From: CAWDZK01 sp963807005
Lineage (GTDB): Bacteria; Actinomycetota; Actinomycetes; JACCUZ01
Length of the DNA: 64,000 nucleotides
Assembly: GCA_963807005.1 (NCBI GenBank)
Contig: CAWDZK010000006.1
Location: 62,001 to 126,000, forward strand
Direction: 5' to 3'
Every line of letters begins with the position of its first letter. The first letter of the stretch is position 1. This document shows positions 31,529 to 39,967 of this stretch, piece by piece. The notes below the pieces were generated by a model that saw only the letters and a list, made by a program, of their open reading frames with translations, ran no database searches and was not told the origin of the DNA. Position numbers and translations under genes: made by a program.

Positions 31529-32089
31529 TCAGGTGGGGTGGCGGCTGACCCAGACCATCAGCGGCTTGCCGTAGAACTCCGTCGAGGTCCCGCGCAGCTC
31601 GAGACCGAGTCGACGGCAGACCGCCTGCGATGCGGTGTTCGCCTCGTCGGTCAGGGCCAGCACCTCGTCGACACCGGCGGCGTGCGCCCGGTCGAACGCC
31701 CCGCGGGCCGCCTCGGTCGCGTAGCCGTGGCCACGCGCGTCCGGGTGCAGGTGCCAGGCGACCTCCACCGGGGCGTCGGCCTCCGTCGACGCGTCCACCG
31801 GAACCAGCGCAACGGTGCCCGCCACCACCCCGGTCTCGCGCACCTCGACGGCCCAGAAGCCGAACGGCCGGCCGGCAGCCCGCTGGGCGTCGTTGGCCGA
31901 CCGGCCCCGTGCGATCCGCGCGCGGGCCGCATCGACCGAGGGCATCGGGGTGGGAGCCGCGCCCAGGAAGCGCACCACGTCGGGACGGGAGTACATGTCG
32001 TGCATCCGCTCGGCGTCGTCGTCGGCCCAGTCGCGGATGACGAGCCGGTCGGTCGTGAAGGCCGGACCCGGCTGCGGCAGGCTGGTCAC
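31529..32089 (-). CDS. GNAT N-acetyltransferase (RimJ/RimL-like)
   Basis: A 186-residue acetyltransferase: FTTDRLVIRDWADDDAERMHDM at the N-terminus, VEVAWHLHPDARGHGYATEAARGAFDRA as the acetyl-CoA loop, NTASQAVCRRLGLELRG near the end. Substrate unknown. Its GTG start (32089) directly abuts the GTG start of the divergent macrodomain gene (32090), leaving no space for ribosome-binding sites. CACGAT lies six bases before it on the minus strand, inside the other gene. Confidence 0.82.
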   Translation of the reverse strand: MTSLPQPGPAFTTDRLVIRDWADDDAERMHDMYSRPDVVRFLGAAPTPMPSVDAARARIARGRSANDAQRAAGRPFGFWAVEVRETGVVAGTVALVPVDASTEADAPVEVAWHLHPDARGHGYATEAARGAFDRAHAAGVDEVLALTDEANTASQAVCRRLGLELRGTSTEFYGKPLMVWVSRHPT

Positions 32090-32608
32090 GTGGACATCGT
32101 GGCAGTGCAGGGCGACATCACCGAGCAGGCCGTCGACGTCGTGGTGAACGCCGCGAACTCCTCACTGCTCGGCGGCGGTGGCGTGGACGGTGCGATCCAC
32201 CGCCGCGGCGGGCCGGCCGTCCTCGCCGCCTGCCGCGAGCTGCGGGCGACGACGCTGCCGGACGGCCTGCCGGCCGGACACGCGGTGGCCACCACGGCGG
32301 GTGACCTGCCGGCCCGCTGGGTGGTGCACACCGTCGGACCGGTGCACTCGGCGACGGAGGACCGCTCCGAGGTGCTGGCCTCGGCGTACCGCGAGTCGCT
32401 CCGGGTCGCCGAGGGCCTGGGGGCGGCGACGGTCGCCTTCCCGGCGGTCTCGGCCGGTGCCTACGGGTGGCCGATGGACGACGCCGCCCGGATCGCGGTG
32501 GGCACCGTGCGTGCGTACCGGACGGACGTGCTGCGGCAGGTGCGGTTCGTCCTGGCGGGCCCGGCGGCGTACGCCGCGTTCGCCGCCGAGATCCCCACCC
32601 CGGGCTAG
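32090..32608 (+). CDS. Macrodomain protein (ADP-ribosyl hydrolase type)
   Basis: A 172-residue single macrodomain of the MacroD/YmdB class that binds ADP-ribose and may deacetylate O-acetyl-ADP-ribose or remove ADP-ribose from proteins. The signature VQGDITEQAVDVVVNAANSSLLGGGGVDGAIHRRGG carries the NAAN catalytic loop and GGGGVDGAIH; AFPAVSAGAYGWP is the second phosphate loop. GTG 32090 is used, with CAGGCT six bases upstream; GTG 32099 is an alternative. The final TAG overlaps the stop of the convergent SDR gene within the palindrome CTAG. Confidence 0.85.
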   Translation: MDIVAVQGDITEQAVDVVVNAANSSLLGGGGVDGAIHRRGGPAVLAACRELRATTLPDGLPAGHAVATTAGDLPARWVVHTVGPVHSATEDRSEVLASAYRESLRVAEGLGAATVAFPAVSAGAYGWPMDDAARIAVGTVRAYRTDVLRQVRFVLAGPAAYAAFAAEIPTPG

Positions 32609-33351
32609 GGCCGGCGGTCGACCTTGTGCTGGGCTGCCTGGGCCAGCGGCTTGACGACGAGCAGGTCGATGTCGACGTGCGGCGGCCGCGTCACGCACCA
32701 GGCGACGCAGTCGGCGACGTCCTCGGCCGTGAGCGGTTCGGCGACACCGGCGTAGACCTTCGCCGCCCGCTCCTCGTCGCCGCCGAACCGGTTCACGGCG
32801 AACTCGTCGGTGCGCACCATCCCCGGCGCGATCTCGGTGACCCGGACGGGCTGCCCGTTGAGCTCCAGCCGGAGCGTCTCGGCGAGCGCCGCCGCACCGT
32901 GCTTGGCCGCGGTGTACCCGCCGCCTCCCTCGTAGACGATCCGGCCGGCGGTGGAACCCATCACCACGACGTGGCCCCGGCCGCTGGCCACCAGGGCCGG
33001 GAGCAAGGCCTGGGTCACCCGCAGCACACCGATGACGTTCACGTCGTACATCGCCTGCCAGTCCTCGGGGTCGGCTGCCGCCACCGGGTCCATGCCCAGG
33101 GCGCCACCCGCGTTGTTGACCAGGACGTTCGCCTCGGGGACCGCGGCTGCGAAGGCGGCCACCGACTCGGCCGAGGTCACGTCCAGCGGCAGCGGGCGCA
33201 GCGCGTCGCCGAGCTCGGTGCGCAGGGCGGCCAGCCGGTCCTCGCGGCGGGCCCCCGCGACCACCTCGTACCCCTCCTGCACCAGGCGCCGGGCGGTGGC
33301 TGCACCGATGCCGCTGCTCGCCCCGGTCACGACCGCCGTTCCCCTGTCCAT
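32605..33351 (-). CDS. Short-chain dehydrogenase (YdfG-like)
   Basis: A 248-residue classical SDR: cofactor motif VVTGASSGIGAATA, NNAG in NVLVNNAGGALG, catalytic Ser in VVMGSTAGRIV and YxxxK in YTAAKHGAAAL. The PGMVRTDEFAVNRFGGDEE segment resembles NADP-dependent 3-hydroxy-acid dehydrogenases such as YdfG. Substrate unknown. ATG 33351 is chosen (MDRGTAVVTG), with GAGGAT six bases before it; a longer frame to 33492 has no support. It converges on the macrodomain gene and shares its CTAG stop. Confidence 0.87.
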   Translation of the reverse strand: MDRGTAVVTGASSGIGAATARRLVQEGYEVVAGARREDRLAALRTELGDALRPLPLDVTSAESVAAFAAAVPEANVLVNNAGGALGMDPVAAADPEDWQAMYDVNVIGVLRVTQALLPALVASGRGHVVVMGSTAGRIVYEGGGGYTAAKHGAAALAETLRLELNGQPVRVTEIAPGMVRTDEFAVNRFGGDEERAAKVYAGVAEPLTAEDVADCVAWCVTRPPHVDIDLLVVKPLAQAAQHKVDRRP

Positions 33352-33484
33352 GGGGCCATCCTCACCCACAGCGCGGGGCGCCCGGGCCACGGGTTCGGCC
33401 GGCGGGGAATCGGGCAGGATGCGCCGGAGTTGTTCTCTGGTTGGAAGCGGGTGTGTGCCCGACGGCGAGCGCGGAGGTCCAGGC

Positions 33485-34786
33485 GTGAGCATGACGAGGA
33501 TGCCGGCCCGGGGTCGTCAGCCCCGGCGAGTGGCCATGGTGACGGTGCACACGTCGCCGTTGGACCAGCCCGGCACCGGCGACGCAGGCGGCATGAACGT
33601 CTACGTCGTGGAGCTCTCCCGCCGGCTGGCCGCCCTCGGGGTCGAGGTCGACGTGATCACCCGGGCGACCAGCTCCGACCTGCCTCCGGTCGTCGAGCTG
33701 CAGCCCGGCGTCGAGGTCCGGCACGTCACCGCGGGTCCCTACGAGGGGCTGGCGAAGGAGGAGCTGCCGGCGCAGCTGTGCGCCTTCACCTCCGGGCTGA
33801 TGCGCATCGAGGCCGCCCGCCCGCCGGGCTGGTACGACCTGGTCCACTCCCACTACTGGCTGTCCGGGCAGGTCGCGTGGCTGGCCGCCGAGCGCTGGGA
33901 CGTCCCGCTCGTCCACACGATGCACACGATGGCGAAGGTCAAGAACCTCACCCTGGCCGCCGACGACGCCCCGGAGCCGGCCGCCCGGGCGATCGGTGAG
34001 GCGCAGGTCGTCGCGGCCGCGGACCGGTTGGTGGCCAACACCGAGGACGAGGGCCGCCAGCTGGTCGAGCTCTACGACGCGTACCCCGAGCAGGTCGCGG
34101 TCGTGCCGCCGGGGGTGGACCTCGACCTGTTCTCGCCCGGGTCGCGCGCTGCAGCCCGGCGAGCGGTGGGCCTGCCCGACGACGCGTTCGTGCTGCTCTT
34201 CGTCGGCCGGATCCAGCCGCTCAAGGCCCCGGACGTGCTGCTGCGCGCGGCGGCCCGGATGATCGGGGCCGACCCCTCCCTCCGGGACCGGCTCGTCGTC
34301 GCTGTCGTCGGCGGCCCGTCCGGCAGCGGACTGGCCCGGCCGGAGTCCCTCCAGCGGCTCGCCGGCGAGCTCGGGCTGCTCGACTGCGTCCGGTTCGTTC
34401 CGCCGGTGCCGCAGGTCGGGCTGCCCGACTGGTACCGAGCCGCCGACCTCACCGTCGTCCCCTCGTACAGCGAGTCGTTCGGGCTGGTGGCCGTGGAGTC
34501 CCAGGCGTGCGGCACCCCCGTCGTCGCCGCCGCCGTCGGCGGGCTGCGCACCGCGGTGGCCGACGGCGTCTCCGGCGTCCTGGTCGACGGTCACGACCCG
34601 GAGGACTACGCCGAGGTGATCGGTGCCCTGGCCCGCGACCCTCAGCGCCGCTGCTCCTTGGCCCGTGGCGCGCTGCTGCACTCCGGCCGGTTCGGCTGGG
34701 CGAGCACCGCCGCGGGGATGCTCGACGTGTACGCGCAGGCGCTGCTCGAGCACGAAGGCGAGCCAGCCCTCGCCGTCAACCGGTGA
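33485..34786 (+). CDS. mshA: D-inositol-3-phosphate glycosyltransferase MshA
   Basis: MshA transfers GlcNAc from UDP-GlcNAc to 1-L-Ins-1-P, the first committed step of mycothiol synthesis. The 433 residues form a GT-B (GT4) enzyme: VHTSPLDQPGTGDAGGMNVYVVEL is the MshA N-terminal signature, HSHYWLSG and VHTMHTMAKVKN follow, VGRIQPLKAPDVLL begins the second domain, and the nucleotide-binding ESFGLVAVESQACGTPVVA closes it. GTG 33485 has GGAGG seven bases upstream, better than ATG 33491. It overlaps the YbjN gene (GTGA). mshD is 25 kb away in the same window. Confidence 0.95.
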   Translation: MSMTRMPARGRQPRRVAMVTVHTSPLDQPGTGDAGGMNVYVVELSRRLAALGVEVDVITRATSSDLPPVVELQPGVEVRHVTAGPYEGLAKEELPAQLCAFTSGLMRIEAARPPGWYDLVHSHYWLSGQVAWLAAERWDVPLVHTMHTMAKVKNLTLAADDAPEPAARAIGEAQVVAAADRLVANTEDEGRQLVELYDAYPEQVAVVPPGVDLDLFSPGSRAAARRAVGLPDDAFVLLFVGRIQPLKAPDVLLRAAARMIGADPSLRDRLVVAVVGGPSGSGLARPESLQRLAGELGLLDCVRFVPPVPQVGLPDWYRAADLTVVPSYSESFGLVAVESQACGTPVVAAAVGGLRTAVADGVSGVLVDGHDPEDYAEVIGALARDPQRRCSLARGALLHSGRFGWASTAAGMLDVYAQALLEHEGEPALAVNR

Positions 34787-35307
34787 CGCCGGAGCAGGAG
34801 GCCGCCGCCGCCGTCCTGCGCGCGGCGGTCGCCGAGCTCGAGCACGAGGAACCCACTCCCGGCACGCTGGTGGTGCAGCTGCCCGGCGAGAAGAAGCTCA
34901 AGACCACGGTGAGCATGGTCGTCGGGGCCCACTCCCTGTCGGTCAACGCGTTCGTCGCGCGGCACCCGGACGAGAACCACGAAGCCGTCTACCGCTGGTT
35001 GCTGGAGCGCAACACCCGGCTGTACGCCGTGGCGTTCGCAGTCGACCACCTGGGCGACATCTACCTGTCCGGACGCCTGCCCCTCCACGCGGTGACGCCC
35101 GACGAGGTCGACCGGCTGCTCGGGTCGGTGCTCGAGGCCGCGGACTCGTCGTTCAACACGATCCTGGACCTCGGGTTCTCCGCCGCGATCCGCAAGGAGT
35201 GGGCCTGGCGGATCTCCCGTGGTGAGCCCACCTGGAACCTGCAGGCCTTCCGGCACCTGGCGCCCGATGACGCGACACCGCAGCAGCTCGACCCGGACGC
35301 TCGCTAG
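34783..35307 (+). CDS. YbjN-domain protein
   Basis: A 174-residue soluble protein of the YbjN family (PF10722; type III secretion chaperone-like fold). Visible family segments are LVVQLPGEKKLKTTVSMVVG, NHEAVYRWLLERNTRLYAVAFAVDHLGDIYLSGRLPL and FNTILDLGFSAAIRKEWAWRISRGEP. It always seems to follow mshA in actinomycetes I recall, including Streptomyces, implying a supporting role that is not defined. The start overlaps the mshA stop by four bases. Confidence 0.87.
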   Translation: MTPEQEAAAAVLRAAVAELEHEEPTPGTLVVQLPGEKKLKTTVSMVVGAHSLSVNAFVARHPDENHEAVYRWLLERNTRLYAVAFAVDHLGDIYLSGRLPLHAVTPDEVDRLLGSVLEAADSSFNTILDLGFSAAIRKEWAWRISRGEPTWNLQAFRHLAPDDATPQQLDPDAR

Positions 35308-35343
35308 TCGCCCGACCGGCCGGTGTCCCGGGGCGGCACCGGT

Positions 35344-35377
35344 GGCGGGTCGCAGCAACGATCGCCTGCGACCCGCC
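35344..35377. terminator. Terminator hairpin after mshA-ybjN
   Basis: GGCGGGTCGCAG (35344-35355) and its exact complement (35366-35377) form a 12-base stem with a 10-base loop in the 75-base convergent gap, so it can terminate both the mshA operon and the minus-strand small secreted-protein gene. Confidence 0.75.
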
Positions 35378-35382
35378 TCCGG

Positions 35383-35682
35383 TCAGCTGAGGATGACGCC
35401 GCCCCCGCCGCCCGGATCGGTCGGGCCGGTGGGCACCTGCACCGTGCAGTCACCCTTCTTGTAGCCGCCGTTGCCCCCGCCAGCCGGATCGCTGTGCGGG
35501 TTGCCGCCACTCGAGTTGTGACCGCAGTTGCCCCACCCGTTGTCGCCGCCGTTGTCCGAGGGCGTGACCGGCACGACCGGGCCGGACGGACGGTTCGGCG
35601 AGCCGGCTGCGGCGACTGCCGGCACGCCGCCGGCGGCCACCACGGCCACCACCAGCGCACCCGTTGCGATGAGCCTCTTCAT
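35383..35682 (-). CDS. Small secreted Gly/Pro/Asn-rich protein, 99 aa
   Basis: A Sec signal peptide (MKRLIATGALVVAVVAAGGVPAVAAA) is followed by about 72 residues rich in Gly, Asn, Pro and Ser with two cysteines (GNCGHN and GDCTVQV) that could pair. No family is recognised. ATG 35682 is chosen because GGAGG lies ten bases upstream; an ATG two codons earlier is only four bases from it. It is monocistronic, between the mshA terminator and an MFS gene, and could be a small cell-envelope protein. Confidence 0.65.
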   Translation of the reverse strand: MKRLIATGALVVAVVAAGGVPAVAAAGSPNRPSGPVVPVTPSDNGGDNGWGNCGHNSSGGNPHSDPAGGGNGGYKKGDCTVQVPTGPTDPGGGGGVILS

Positions 35683-35785
35683 AGGCATCCTTCCTCCATC
35701 AGAGCCGGGCGGAGATCCCCGGACTTCTCGTCATCGGCAGTCGCGGTCGCTCGGCTTGAGCGTCAGCGCCCATGAGTGGCTCCGG

Positions 35786-37093
35786 CTAGGCGGTGCGGAC
35801 CGCCTCGGCGGCCTCGATGTCGTCCGCCGGGGCAGGCACCGGGACCGCGTCGGTCGCCTCGGGGGTGCCAGCGGGCTCAGCGGCCAGCTGCTGCGCCATC
35901 CGCCGCTCCCGGGCCGGCCCGGCGGCAAGGTGGCCGAGCGCGGTGGCGAGCGACACGACTCCGCAGCCGAGCCACAGCGTCGTCCCACCGAGGTGCTGGT
36001 AGACCGTCCCGCCGACCAGCGGGGCGGCCAGGGACGCACCGGCGAATGCGAACCCGAACAGTCCCTGGTACCGGCCGCGCAGGGCGGCCGGGGCCAGCCC
36101 CGCCACGAGGGCCGGGCCGACGGCGGCCCCGATGACCTCGCCCACCGTCCAGACCGCCACCGTGAGGGCGTACGCCGGCACCGAGGACGCCCATGCGGTC
36201 GCCCCGAAACCGAGGCCGACGAACACGCTGCTCACCGCGAGCACCTGGGAGCTCGGGAACTCCTGCAGCCAGCGGGTCAGCGGAACCGTCACCAGGACGA
36301 TCAGCAGGCCGTTGAGGGCGATCACGGCGCCGTACTGCGAGGCGGTCAGGCCGTCGTCGCCCATCGCGACGGGCAGCGACGACAGGTGCTGCATGAACAC
36401 GACCGCGAAGAGGAACACCAGGCCGACGACGGAGAGGAAGACTCGGTCCCGCAGGACGTCGGCCATCGAACCCGGCCGGGCGCCCTCGGCGACCACGACG
36501 TCCGGCCGGGACTCGGGCACCTTGAGGAAGACCAGGACCGCGAAGACCAGGGTCGTCGTGGCGTCGACGAGGAAGAGCGTGAGGTAGCCGGACCGCGCCA
36601 GCGCCCCGCCCAGCGCCGGAGCGACCGCGAACCCGAGGTTGATGGCCCAGTAGTTGAGCGAGAACGCACGCACCCGGTCCCGCGGGGGCACGATGTCGGT
36701 CATCATCGCGGAGAACGCCGGCCGCGCCGTGTTGCTGGTCAGGCCCAGAGCGGCCACCAGGACGAGCACCCCTCCGGGCGAGGTGGTGAGTCCCAGGGCG
36801 ACCAGGGTGGCCGCGGTGCTGACCTGGCTGCCGAGCAGCACCGGGCGCCGGCCGAGGCGGTCGGCCAGGACGCCGCCCACCAGGCTGGCGACGACGCTGC
36901 CGGCTCCGAAGGAGCCCAGCACCAGCCCGACGAAGGACGGCGTGAGGTCGAGGTCGTCGGTGAGGTAGAAGGCGAGGAACGGCAGCACGAACGCGCCGGC
37001 TCGGTTGACCAGGGTGCCGCACCACAGCCACCAGAAGGTGGCCGGCAGTCCCGACACGGTCGTCCCGATGGCTCCCCGCAGCCACGCCGTCAC
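35786..37093 (-). CDS. MFS transporter (drug/H+ antiporter-like)
   Basis: A 435-residue transporter with about 12 membrane segments. The loop 2-3 motif is visible as GGVLADRLGRRPVLLGSQ, and TARPAFSAMMTDIVPPRDRVRAFSLNYWAINLG is typical of MDR-type MFS exporters (YfmO/MdtH-like). Substrate unknown. GTG 37093 has AGGAGG at a good distance. A Pro/Ala/Glu-rich cytoplasmic tail ends the protein. Confidence 0.85.
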   Translation of the reverse strand: MTAWLRGAIGTTVSGLPATFWWLWCGTLVNRAGAFVLPFLAFYLTDDLDLTPSFVGLVLGSFGAGSVVASLVGGVLADRLGRRPVLLGSQVSTAATLVALGLTTSPGGVLVLVAALGLTSNTARPAFSAMMTDIVPPRDRVRAFSLNYWAINLGFAVAPALGGALARSGYLTLFLVDATTTLVFAVLVFLKVPESRPDVVVAEGARPGSMADVLRDRVFLSVVGLVFLFAVVFMQHLSSLPVAMGDDGLTASQYGAVIALNGLLIVLVTVPLTRWLQEFPSSQVLAVSSVFVGLGFGATAWASSVPAYALTVAVWTVGEVIGAAVGPALVAGLAPAALRGRYQGLFGFAFAGASLAAPLVGGTVYQHLGGTTLWLGCGVVSLATALGHLAAGPARERRMAQQLAAEPAGTPEATDAVPVPAPADDIEAAEAVRTA

Positions 37094-37205
37094 GCCCGCT
37101 CCTCCTTCGCCACTGACCCGCCCGCGTCGTCGGGCGGGGCCACCGCGACGACCGTACGTGGACGCCCCGACAGCGCTCGACCCGGTTTCTGGCAGGCTCG
37201 GTGTC

Positions 37206-37958
37206 ATGACCGCGACGTACACGCTGGTGCTGCTGCGGCACGGCCAGAGCGACTGGAACGAGAAGAACCTCTTCACCGGCTGGGTCGACGTGGGCCTCAC
37301 CGCCCAGGGCGAGGCGGAGGCCCGCCGGGGCGGCGAGCTGCTGGTCGAGCGCGGTCTGCTGCCCGACGTCGTGCACACCTCGGTGATGCGCCGCGCGATC
37401 CAGACCGCGCAGATCGCCCTCGACGCCGCGGACCGGATGTGGCTGCCGGTGCGCCGGTCCTGGCGGCTCAACGAGCGCCACTACGGCGCGCTTCAGGGCA
37501 AGGACAAGAAGCAGACGCTCGCGGAGTTCGGCGAGGAGCAGTTCATGCTCTGGCGCCGGTCCTACGACACCCCTCCGCCGCCGCTCGCCGACGACGACAA
37601 GTGGTCGCAGGTCGGCGACCCGGCCTACGCGGGCCTCCCGGACGAGGTCCTGCCGCGGACCGAGTGCCTGGCCGACGTCGTCGACCGGATGCTGCCCTAC
37701 TGGTACGACGCGATCGTGCCGGACCTGCGGGTCGGCTCCACGGTGCTCGTCGCGGCGCACGGCAACTCGCTGCGGGCGCTGGTCAAGCACCTCGACGGCA
37801 TCTCCGACGAGGACATCGCCGGGCTCAACATCCCCACCGGCATCCCGCTGCTCTACGCCCTGGACGGGGACCTGCGACCCACGGTTCGCGGCGGGGAGTA
37901 CCTCGACCCGCAGGCCGCCGCCGCCTCGATCGATGCGGTCAAGAACCAGGGCCGTTGA
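37206..37958 (+). CDS. gpmA: 2,3-bisphosphoglycerate-dependent phosphoglycerate mutase
   Basis: The 250-residue glycolytic enzyme interconverts 3- and 2-phosphoglycerate. The phosphohistidine motif LVLLRHGQSDWNEKNLFTGW, RAIQTAQIAL, RSWRLNERHYGALQGKDK and the second active-site histidine in VLVAAHGNSLRALVKHLDG are all intact. CAGGCT seven bases before ATG 37206 and no Shine-Dalgarno suggest a leaderless mRNA. Position between mshA and the pho regulators matches Mycobacterium (gpm1 before senX3-regX3). Confidence 0.96.
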   Translation: MTATYTLVLLRHGQSDWNEKNLFTGWVDVGLTAQGEAEARRGGELLVERGLLPDVVHTSVMRRAIQTAQIALDAADRMWLPVRRSWRLNERHYGALQGKDKKQTLAEFGEEQFMLWRRSYDTPPPPLADDDKWSQVGDPAYAGLPDEVLPRTECLADVVDRMLPYWYDAIVPDLRVGSTVLVAAHGNSLRALVKHLDGISDEDIAGLNIPTGIPLLYALDGDLRPTVRGGEYLDPQAAAASIDAVKNQGR

Positions 37959-37964
37959 CGGCCC

Positions 37965-38627
37965 TCAGACCGACTCGGGGACCGGCTCGGGGTACTGGCC
38001 CGTGACGAGGTAGATCACCCGGTGCGCCACCGACACGGCGTGGTCGGCGAACCGCTCGTAGAACCGGCCGATCTGGGTGACGTCGATCGCCTGCTCGACG
38101 CCGTACGGCGAGTTCTTGTCCAGCAGCTCGGTGAACAGCGCCCGGTGCAGCTGGTCCATCTCGTCGTCGTCGCGCTCCAGCTCCATGGCGGCCGTCAGGT
38201 CCTGCTTGGCGATCACGCTCCCGGTCTTGGCCACCAGGCGCTCGGCCACCTGGCTCATCTCCACGATGGTCGAGCGCAGCTGCGGAGGGATGGCGGACTC
38301 GGGGAACCGCCGGCGGGCGATCCGGGCGACGTGCCGGGCGAGGTCGCCCATCCGCTCCAGGTCGGCGCTCATCCGCAGGCTCGTGACGATGGTGCGCAGG
38401 TCGGTCGCCACCGGCTGCTGGCGGGCCAGCAGGTCGAAGGCCTTGCGGTCCAGCTCGTCGCGCAGCGCGTCCACGGCGTTGTCCGCCGCGATGACGCTCT
38501 CGGCCAGCGCGAGGTCGGCGTCCTGCAGCGCGGTGGACGCCCGGTTGATCGCCGACCCGACCAGGCGGGTCATCTCGACCAACGAGTCGCTGAGCGAGTC
38601 GAGCTCCTCGTGGTAGGCGTCGCGCAT
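37965..38627 (-). CDS. phoU: Phosphate signalling protein PhoU
   Basis: A 220-residue protein of two three-helix PhoU domains that links the Pst transporter to the PhoR kinase and limits phosphate uptake. Conserved metal/helix motifs are seen in both halves: SLRMSADLERMGDLARHVARIA and QIGRFYERFADHAVSVAHRVIYL (the E-R-x-x-D/A-D-H pattern). It is divergent from phoR, and a PHO box lies in the shared 169-base gap. It converges on gpmA with six bases between stops. Confidence 0.95.
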   Translation of the reverse strand: MRDAYHEELDSLSDSLVEMTRLVGSAINRASTALQDADLALAESVIAADNAVDALRDELDRKAFDLLARQQPVATDLRTIVTSLRMSADLERMGDLARHVARIARRRFPESAIPPQLRSTIVEMSQVAERLVAKTGSVIAKQDLTAAMELERDDDEMDQLHRALFTELLDKNSPYGVEQAIDVTQIGRFYERFADHAVSVAHRVIYLVTGQYPEPVPESV

Positions 38628-38714
38628 CTGTGATCATCCTTCGTCGTCGTCCCGGCGTGCGGGTCCCAGTCAACCGCGTGCAGCGTCGCAGCAGGGCATG
38701 AACGCGCGCCAGCA

Positions 38715-38736
38715 CCGAGGTGAACACCAGGAGAAC
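38715..38736 (-). promoter_or_regulatory. PHO box between phoU and phoR
   Basis: On the minus strand, 38736 to 38715 reads GTTCTCCTGGT then GTTCACCTCGG: two 11-base direct repeats whose cores (GTTCTCC, GTTCACC) are exactly 11 bases apart, one core having a single mismatch. It is 88 bases upstream of phoU and 61 bases upstream of phoR, so it may serve either or both, as in Streptomyces. Confidence 0.75.
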
Positions 38737-38796
38737 CCGCGCCCAGCACCTGTCCGCCGGGCCGGTGCCGCCGCCGGCCGCACCTACGATCGGGGC

Positions 38797-39951
38797 GTGG
38801 ACGCGCTGCTGATCGGCCTCACGGCGGTCGTCGGCGTGCTCGTCGGCGCCGGGGCGGCCCTCGCGATCCGCGCCAGCGAGCGCGAGCAGCGACGCGTCCC
38901 CGCGGTGGAGCACCAGCAGGCCACGCTGCCCACCGGCGCTGCCGACGTCCTCGTGCTGCTGGGCTCGTCGGCCGTCGTCCTGGATTCCGAGGACCGGGTC
39001 GTGCGGGCCAGCCCGGCCGCGTACGCCCTCGGTCTGGTCCGTGCGGAGCGGCTGCTGTCGGAGGAGATGCTCGAGCTGGTCCGGCAGGTCCGCCGCGTCG
39101 GTGAGATCCGCGAGCAGGAGCTCGAGCTCCCGCGAGGGCCGATCGGCTCGGCGACGCTGGCGGTCCGGGCCCGGGTCGCGCCGCTCGGGTCCACCCTGGT
39201 GCTGGTGCTGGTGGAGGACCGCACCGAGGCGCGCCGCGTCGACGCCGTCCGCCGGGACTTCGTCGCGAACGTCAGCCACGAGCTCAAGACCCCGGTGGGC
39301 GCGATGTCGCTGCTGGCCGAGGCGCTGGTCGACGCCGCCGACGACCCCGAGGCCGTCCGCCGGTTCGCCGGCCGGATGCAGCACGAGTCCGAGCGCCTCA
39401 CCCGGCTCGTCCAGGACGTCATCGAGCTGTCCCGGCTCCAGGGCCACGACCCCCTGGAGGCGCCGACCCTGGTCAGCCTCGACGACGTGGTTGCCGAGGC
39501 GGTCGACCGCAGCCGGCTGACCGCCGAGGCCCGGGACGTGACGCTGGTCAGCGCTGGCGTGCGCGGGCTGAAGGTGATGGGGGACTCGCGCCAGCTGGTG
39601 ACGGCTGTGGGGAACCTGGTCGACAACGCCGTGCGCTACGGCCCGGCCGGGAGCCGGGTGGCGGTCTCGGTCAACGAGGTCGCCGGCCCGGCCGGGAAGC
39701 TCGCCGAGCTGTCGGTGACCGACGAGGGCCCCGGCATCGCCGAGGCGGAGCGCGAGCGGATCTTCGAGCGCTTCTACCGGGTCGACAACGCCCGGTCGCG
39801 CGACACGGGCGGCACCGGCCTCGGGCTCTCGATCGTCAAGCACGTGGCCGCCGGCCACGGTGGCGAGGCCACCGTGTGGAGCCTGGAGGGCACCGGTTCC
39901 ACCTTCACGCTGCGACTCCCCGTCGCGGCCGGGTCAGAGAGGCGTCCATGA
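38797..39951 (+). CDS. phoR: Phosphate sensor kinase PhoR (SenX3-type)
   Basis: A 384-residue histidine kinase with one short N-terminal membrane segment (LLIGLTAVVGVLVGAGAALAI), a PAS-like domain (SSAVVLDSEDRVVRASPAAYALGL), the H-box FVANVSHELKTPVGAM with the phospho-accepting histidine, N-box NLVDNAVRYGPAG, and the ATP lids DEGPGIAEAERERIFERFYR and GGTGLGLSIVKH. It has only one membrane segment and no large sensor domain, like SenX3, so it probably senses phosphate through Pst-PhoU. TACGAT (38785-38790) six bases before GTG 38797 predicts a leaderless mRNA. phoP follows after 16 bases. Confidence 0.94.
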   Translation: MDALLIGLTAVVGVLVGAGAALAIRASEREQRRVPAVEHQQATLPTGAADVLVLLGSSAVVLDSEDRVVRASPAAYALGLVRAERLLSEEMLELVRQVRRVGEIREQELELPRGPIGSATLAVRARVAPLGSTLVLVLVEDRTEARRVDAVRRDFVANVSHELKTPVGAMSLLAEALVDAADDPEAVRRFAGRMQHESERLTRLVQDVIELSRLQGHDPLEAPTLVSLDDVVAEAVDRSRLTAEARDVTLVSAGVRGLKVMGDSRQLVTAVGNLVDNAVRYGPAGSRVAVSVNEVAGPAGKLAELSVTDEGPGIAEAERERIFERFYRVDNARSRDTGGTGLGLSIVKHVAAGHGGEATVWSLEGTGSTFTLRLPVAAGSERRP

Positions 39952-39967
39952 CGTCGGAGGGATGGCG

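Noticed and set aside
35528..38005. 825-codon plus-strand frame across the MFS and gpmA genes
   Set aside because: Shadow of a clear MFS transporter and phosphoglycerate mutase; composition and lack of motifs indicate no coding function.
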